The notes beneath the pieces were generated by a model that ran no database searches, was not told where the DNA came from, and worked only from the letters and a program-made list of their open reading frames with translations. DNA of 64,000 nt from the NCBI RefSeq assembly GCF_900110955.1, contig NZ_FOFR01000017.1, positions 124,001-188,000 of the forward strand. Reading direction: 5' to 3'. Below are positions 60,644-64,000 of the stretch, piece after piece. Each line of letters starts with the position of its first letter. Within the stretch, counting starts at the first letter, position 1. The DNA comes from Lentzea xinjiangensis (lineage in GTDB: Bacteria; Actinomycetota; Actinomycetes; Mycobacteriales; Pseudonocardiaceae). The position numbers were made by a program, and so were the translations under genes.

Positions 60644-60674
60644 CCGTTTAACGGCATAGTTCTCCGTTCAACGG
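60644..60674 (+). promoter_or_regulatory. Twin palindromic operators upstream of the XRE regulator
   Basis: CCGTTTAACGG (60644-60654) and CCGTTCAACGG (60664-60674) are near-identical 11-base palindromes with centres exactly 20 bp apart, about two helical turns, so two dimers could bind on the same face. AGCGCT also occurs twice just before (60615 and 60634). They precede the XRE gene by about 75 bp. Confidence 0.55.
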
Positions 60675-60749
60675 AGATCGTTGGCACTAAAGAGTTGTCC
60701 ACACCGGTGGCCTCATTCGGGAATCCGAATCGGTCATATCCTTCGCGTC

Positions 60750-61592
60750 ATGCCGAAGGATTTCCGGGCCACCGCGCTCGAACGCGCCATCGGGCGGCAG
60801 CTGGCCGGGTGGCGCGACGAGCGCGAGCTCAGCCTCGCCGAGGCCGGCCAGCGCGTGGGCTTCAGCAGCGCCAAGCTGTCCATGATGGAGAACGCGGTGC
60901 AGCCTTCCGCGCCGTTGGACATCATGGCGCTCGGGTACGTGTACAAGGTGCCGACTCCGGAATGGCAAGCCGTGGTGTCGAGGGCGCAGTACGCGGAACA
61001 AGTCCGCACGCGCGCACTCGGCGCCACGCCGAACTTCGATCCGGCCGCCGACTTCGCGAATCTCGTGTACGAGGCGACGGTGCTGCGCGTGTTCACGACG
61101 GATCTCGTGCCGGCCGTCTTCCAGCTCGCCGAGTACACCGACGCGGCGATGCAGACCGACGACCCGGTGCGCACCGCGCGGCTCGCGATGGTGCGGGAGG
61201 CCTGGTCGAGCAGGCTCAAGGACAGGGACCCGCTCGTGGTCCACGCGGTCTTCCCCGAGGCCGTGCTGCGGCAGGTGGTCGGCGGACCGCGGGTGATGAA
61301 GGCGCAGCTGCTGCACCTGATGGAGGTGAGCGAGCACCCGGTGGTGCGCGTCCAGGTCGTGCCGCACGGCGCCGGGGCCTACCCGGCGATGGGCTCACCG
61401 TTCACGTTGCTGGGGTTCCCGCGCCGCCAGCACAACGACGTGGCGTATCTGGAAACGTTCATCAAAGGCGAGTACGTCGAGGATCCCGGCCTCACCGAGC
61501 AGTGCGCGCAGCGGTTCGCGAGCCTGCAGGAGGTGGCCCTCGGCGCGGGGGAGTCGCTGGAGCTCATCGCCGAGGCCGCCGCTGAGCTGTAG
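60750..61592 (+). CDS. XRE-family regulator with DUF5753 (Scr1-type) domain
   Basis: A 280-residue protein from ATG 60750 (MPKDFRATALERAIGRQLAG). HTH in residues 10-60 (RELSLAEAGQRVGFSSAKLS). The DUF5753 domain (about 90-275) shows VYEATVLRVFTTDLVPAVFQ, VVHAVFPEAVLRQVVGGPRV and LGFPRRQHNDVAYLETFIKG. Such pairs of XRE/DUF5753 with a small DUF397 protein are frequent in actinomycetes; the small partner is not seen here. It likely binds the twin palindromes upstream. Confidence 0.9.
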   Translation: MPKDFRATALERAIGRQLAGWRDERELSLAEAGQRVGFSSAKLSMMENAVQPSAPLDIMALGYVYKVPTPEWQAVVSRAQYAEQVRTRALGATPNFDPAADFANLVYEATVLRVFTTDLVPAVFQLAEYTDAAMQTDDPVRTARLAMVREAWSSRLKDRDPLVVHAVFPEAVLRQVVGGPRVMKAQLLHLMEVSEHPVVRVQVVPHGAGAYPAMGSPFTLLGFPRRQHNDVAYLETFIKGEYVEDPGLTEQCAQRFASLQEVALGAGESLELIAEAAAEL

Positions 61593-61676
61593 AGATGTCG
61601 GCTTGCTGAGAAAACCGGGGTTCGGCCGCCGGCTGGACGAGGATCGAGGAGCACCCAACCCCGACAAGGAGGCGGC

Positions 61677-62576
61677 ATGTACCGCAGATCCGGTGTCCTG
61701 CTCGCGGCAGTCCTGGGCCTCACGCTCACCGCCGCGGCGCCGGCCACCGCAGACGCGTCCCACCACTTCCCCACCGAGTTCTCCCTGCCCGACGGGTGGC
61801 AGCCGGAAGGCATCGCGATCAGCGGCACCAAGGCCTACTTCGGGTCGCGGGCCGACGGGTCGATCTACGCGGCGGACCTGCGCACCGGCCGGGGCCGGGT
61901 GCTCGCCGCCGGACCGGGCACGCCGTCGCTCGGCATGAAGGTCGACGCGCGCGGGCGGCTCTGGGTCGCGGGCGGCGTGGGCGGTGACGCCCGCGTCTAC
62001 GACACCCGCTCCGGAGCGTTGCTGGCGAGGTTCCAGTTCGCGACCGCGGACACGTTCGTCAACGACGTCGTGCTGACCGCCAGGTCGGCGTGGTTCACCG
62101 ATTCGCGCAAGGCGGTGCTGTACGAGGTGCCGCTGAGCCTGCGGCCGCACCGGACGCTCGACCTGACCGGCGACCTGGTCGTCACCCCCGGCGCGACGAA
62201 CCTCAACGGCATCGTCACGGGTCTCGACGGCGGTCTGATCGTCGTGCAGAGCAACACCGGTCTGTTGTTCCAGGTCGACCCGCGCACCGGCAAAACGATC
62301 AGCATCGATTTGCAGGGCCGAACGCTCACCAATGGAGACGGTCTGTTGCGCGAGGGACGTCAGTTGTTCGTGGTGCAAAACAGGCTGAACAAAGTCGCGC
62401 GCTACACGCTGAGCGGTGATGGCGCGACTCTTGCCGCGGAACGCACGGACGCGCGGTTCGACGTTCCCACGACGGTTGCCGCGTTCGGCAAGCGCCTGTA
62501 CCTGCCGAATGCCCGCTTCAGCACGCCGCCGACGCCGGAGACGACTTACAACGTCGTCGCCGTGGAACGCCCGTAG
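61677..62576 (+). CDS. Secreted SMP-30/NHL-type beta-propeller protein
   Basis: A 299-residue protein from ATG 61677 with AAGGAGG about 6 bases upstream. Signal peptide MYRRSGVLLAAVLGLTLTAA, cleaved after PATA. The mature part reads as propeller blades: GIAISGTKAYFGSRADGSIY, MKVDARGRLWVAGGVGGDAR, VNDVVLTARSAWFTDSRKAV and LNGIVTGLDGGLIVVQSNTG. The six-bladed SMP-30/gluconolactonase-like fold is inferred; calcium-binding residues are not certain. The substrate is unknown. A terminator follows. Confidence 0.8.
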   Translation: MYRRSGVLLAAVLGLTLTAAAPATADASHHFPTEFSLPDGWQPEGIAISGTKAYFGSRADGSIYAADLRTGRGRVLAAGPGTPSLGMKVDARGRLWVAGGVGGDARVYDTRSGALLARFQFATADTFVNDVVLTARSAWFTDSRKAVLYEVPLSLRPHRTLDLTGDLVVTPGATNLNGIVTGLDGGLIVVQSNTGLLFQVDPRTGKTISIDLQGRTLTNGDGLLREGRQLFVVQNRLNKVARYTLSGDGATLAAERTDARFDVPTTVAAFGKRLYLPNARFSTPPTPETTYNVVAVERP

Positions 62577-62599
62577 AAGGAGTGGCGAACTAGCCCGTA

Positions 62600-62628
62600 C
62601 GGGGGTTCTTGCCTCGTGAGAACCCCCG
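62600..62628 (+). terminator. Terminator after the beta-propeller gene
   Basis: CGGGGGTTCT (62600-62609) and AGAACCCCCG (62619-62628) pair perfectly with a 9-base loop. It lies 24 bp after the stop. Confidence 0.75.
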
Positions 62629-62796
62629 AACCGGGTGTTGCTCCACTCACTCGACTGGGTAGCCTGCGACCCGCGTCCTGCGTGTGATCGCTGTCATTCG
62701 GTAACGACGATCTCCGCTTGTTACCGTATTGCAGCCGAAGGGGTGACTCGGGTTACCCGCAGCGCTGGCCGTGGGACAGGAGACCGTGAGAGCGCT

Positions 62797-64000
62797 GTGA
62801 ACGACAGGAGCGGTTACGCGCCGACCAACTACCGGACCATTCGGTCGCGGTTGGCCGGTGTTGTGGTCGTGCCCAGCGTGGTGCTCCTGGTCATGTGGGC
62901 CGTTTTCTCCTCGTACATCCTTTTCGACGGTTTTTACATGCGTTCGATCGCGGTGAGCGTCAAGGACGCGATGATCCCGTCGGTCGAGGCGTTCGTCGGG
63001 CTGCAGAAGGAACGCCAGTTGAGCCTCGTGCTGCTGAGCGAGGCGGGCCGCGGGGACGCCGCCGAGCTGAACCGGCAGCAGGACGCCACCGACGGGTCGG
63101 TCCGCGAGATGGAGGACGCCCTCACCGTCCTCGCGGACGGCTCGCCCCAGGACGTCGTGGACCGGATCAACGCGATCGGCTCCGCGCTGGAGGAACTGCC
63201 GCGCCAGCGCTCGCAGGTCGAGGCCGGGACCGCGAACCCGCAGGCCGTCTACGACTACTACAACGGCCTCCTCGACGCGGGCGTGGCGTTGTTCGCCCGC
63301 CAGGCCCGGCTGGTGCCCGACGCGGAGGCGGGGCAGGGCAGCGTCGGCGCCGTGGCGATCTTCCAGGCCGCCGACCGGTTGTCCCGCGCCGCCACGATCG
63401 GCTCCCGCGGGCTGCTCAACGGCACGTTCACCCCGGCGGAGCGCGTCGAGTTCGCCCGCCTCGTCGGCGCCTACCACTCGGACGTCGACTCGACGATCCC
63501 GTTCGCGCTGGAGCAGCCGCGCGCGCGGTACGACGCGCTGCGGGCCAGCGCCGAGTACCGGACGCTGCTCGACCTCGAGAGCCGGATCGTCAACGCCGAC
63601 CCGGCGGTCACCGACGGGCAGTGGCGCGCGGCGGTGGGCCCGGTGCACGAGAACCTCGTCGGGATCGCGGTCGGGCAGGCCGAGAACGCCGCCGCCCTGG
63701 GCCTGGAGAAGGCCGACAGCCGGATCACCGCGGTGCTGATCGGCAGCCTCGTCGCGCTGCTCGCGGTCGTCGTCGGCATCGTGCTGGCGCTGCGCATCTC
63801 GAACCGGCTGGTCAGCCGGGCGCTGGTCACGCGGCTCACGTCGTTGCGGGAGGACACGCTGCGCCTCGCGCAGGAACGGCTGCCGCACATCGTGGCGCGG
63901 CTGCGCGGCGGCGAGCAGGTGGACATCCACCGCGACATGCCGCCGCTGGACTACGGCAACGACGAGATCGGCCAGGTCGCGGACGCGTTCAACACTGCCC
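62797..64000 (+). CDS. Nitrate/nitrite-sensing-domain histidine kinase, N-terminal part (conservon type)
   Basis: GTG 62797 begins VNDRSGYAPTNYRTIRSRLA; the frame runs open to the right edge, so at least 401 residues are visible. Membrane helix 1 is GVVVVPSVVLLVMWAVFSSY. Residues about 50-290 form a helical NIT domain (FVGLQKERQLSLVLLSEAG, AAVGPVHENLVGIAVGQAE). Membrane helix 2 is VLIGSLVALLAVVVGIVLAL, followed by a HAMP domain (YGNDEIGQVADAFN). The kinase core lies outside. Kinases of this type usually head conservon operons with roadblock, DUF742 and GTPase genes, which would be expected just past 64000. A ribosome binding site (AGGAG) is 14 bases upstream, so the start is uncertain. Confidence 0.85.
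   Translation, partial: MNDRSGYAPTNYRTIRSRLAGVVVVPSVVLLVMWAVFSSYILFDGFYMRSIAVSVKDAMIPSVEAFVGLQKERQLSLVLLSEAGRGDAAELNRQQDATDGSVREMEDALTVLADGSPQDVVDRINAIGSALEELPRQRSQVEAGTANPQAVYDYYNGLLDAGVALFARQARLVPDAEAGQGSVGAVAIFQAADRLSRAATIGSRGLLNGTFTPAERVEFARLVGAYHSDVDSTIPFALEQPRARYDALRASAEYRTLLDLESRIVNADPAVTDGQWRAAVGPVHENLVGIAVGQAENAAALGLEKADSRITAVLIGSLVALLAVVVGIVLALRISNRLVSRALVTRLTSLREDTLRLAQERLPHIVARLRGGEQVDIHRDMPPLDYGNDEIGQVADAFNTA

Noticed and set aside
62647..63930. A 427-residue minus-strand frame opposite the sensor kinase
   Set aside because: Shadow of the NIT-domain kinase; it lacks any recognisable domain, whereas the plus strand shows membrane helices and HAMP.

Overview
The DNA is very GC-rich, with strong G/C bias at third codon positions and frequent GTG starts. 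It carries an SsgA-family sporulation regulator, AfsR/SARP-type regulators, an XRE/DUF5753 regulator, an F420-type PPOX protein and the start of what looks like a conservon kinase gene. This points to a filamentous actinomycete, most likely Pseudonocardiaceae (Lentzea, Saccharothrix or Actinosynnema type). The placement is inferred from gene content, not from a database match.

Layout. (1) 1-13.4 kb is a defence-like accessory region: a partial unknown gene, a small cysteine-containing protein, a minus-strand overlapping operon, and a divergent caspase-helicase fusion. The operon runs tandem RecB/Cas4-like Fe-S nuclease, PD-(D/E)XK nuclease, DinG-type Fe-S helicase, pPIWI-RE protein. The region ends in about 730 bp of gene-free DNA holding a tRNA-like scar, next to tRNA-Val(CAC). 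(2) 13.5-16.0 kb is core: a PGPGW membrane protein, an ECF sigma/anti-sigma pair and an SsgA-like protein. (3) 16.15-16.70 kb holds five tRNA genes, Gly-Cys-Val and a partial repeat Gly-Val. (4) 16.87-23.6 kb is a second conflict locus: a frameshifted TIR gene, a KGGVGR-type P-loop protein, an unknown protein, a two-ATPase HerA-like protein and a separate TIR-like protein. (5) 23.8-44.2 kb is mixed: a secreted small peptide beside an XRE regulator, two large AfsR-type NB-ARC/TPR regulators, a VWA-domain gene and an unknown gene, a complete ABC uptake operon, an LtrA pseudogene, VOC and MFS genes, an LVIVD-repeat secreted protein, a DUF305 lipoprotein, an IsdG-like monooxygenase with a divergent TetR gene, and two SDR genes. 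(6) 44.3-48.7 kb holds a LysR gene and an ABC export / NarL-type two-component operon, followed by a 15-bp minisatellite. (7) 49.06-59.1 kb is a purine catabolism operon with a divergent PucR-type regulator. (8) 59.1-64 kb holds small secreted proteins, a short NB-ARC protein, an XRE/DUF5753 regulator with twin palindromes, a beta-propeller protein and the start of a nitrate-sensing-domain kinase.

How genes work together. In the first island, genes overlap by 4-7 bp, so the four minus-strand proteins are probably made together. A PIWI-like guide-binding protein, a helicase and nucleases fit anti-plasmid or anti-phage interference, and the divergent caspase-helicase could be a linked abortive arm (inference). 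In the purine operon, guanine and 8-oxoguanine deaminases feed a three-subunit xanthine dehydrogenase, XdhC helps mature its molybdenum cofactor, an NCS2 permease imports nucleobases, and HIU hydrolase acts after urate oxidation. Uricase and OHCU decarboxylase are not in the window.
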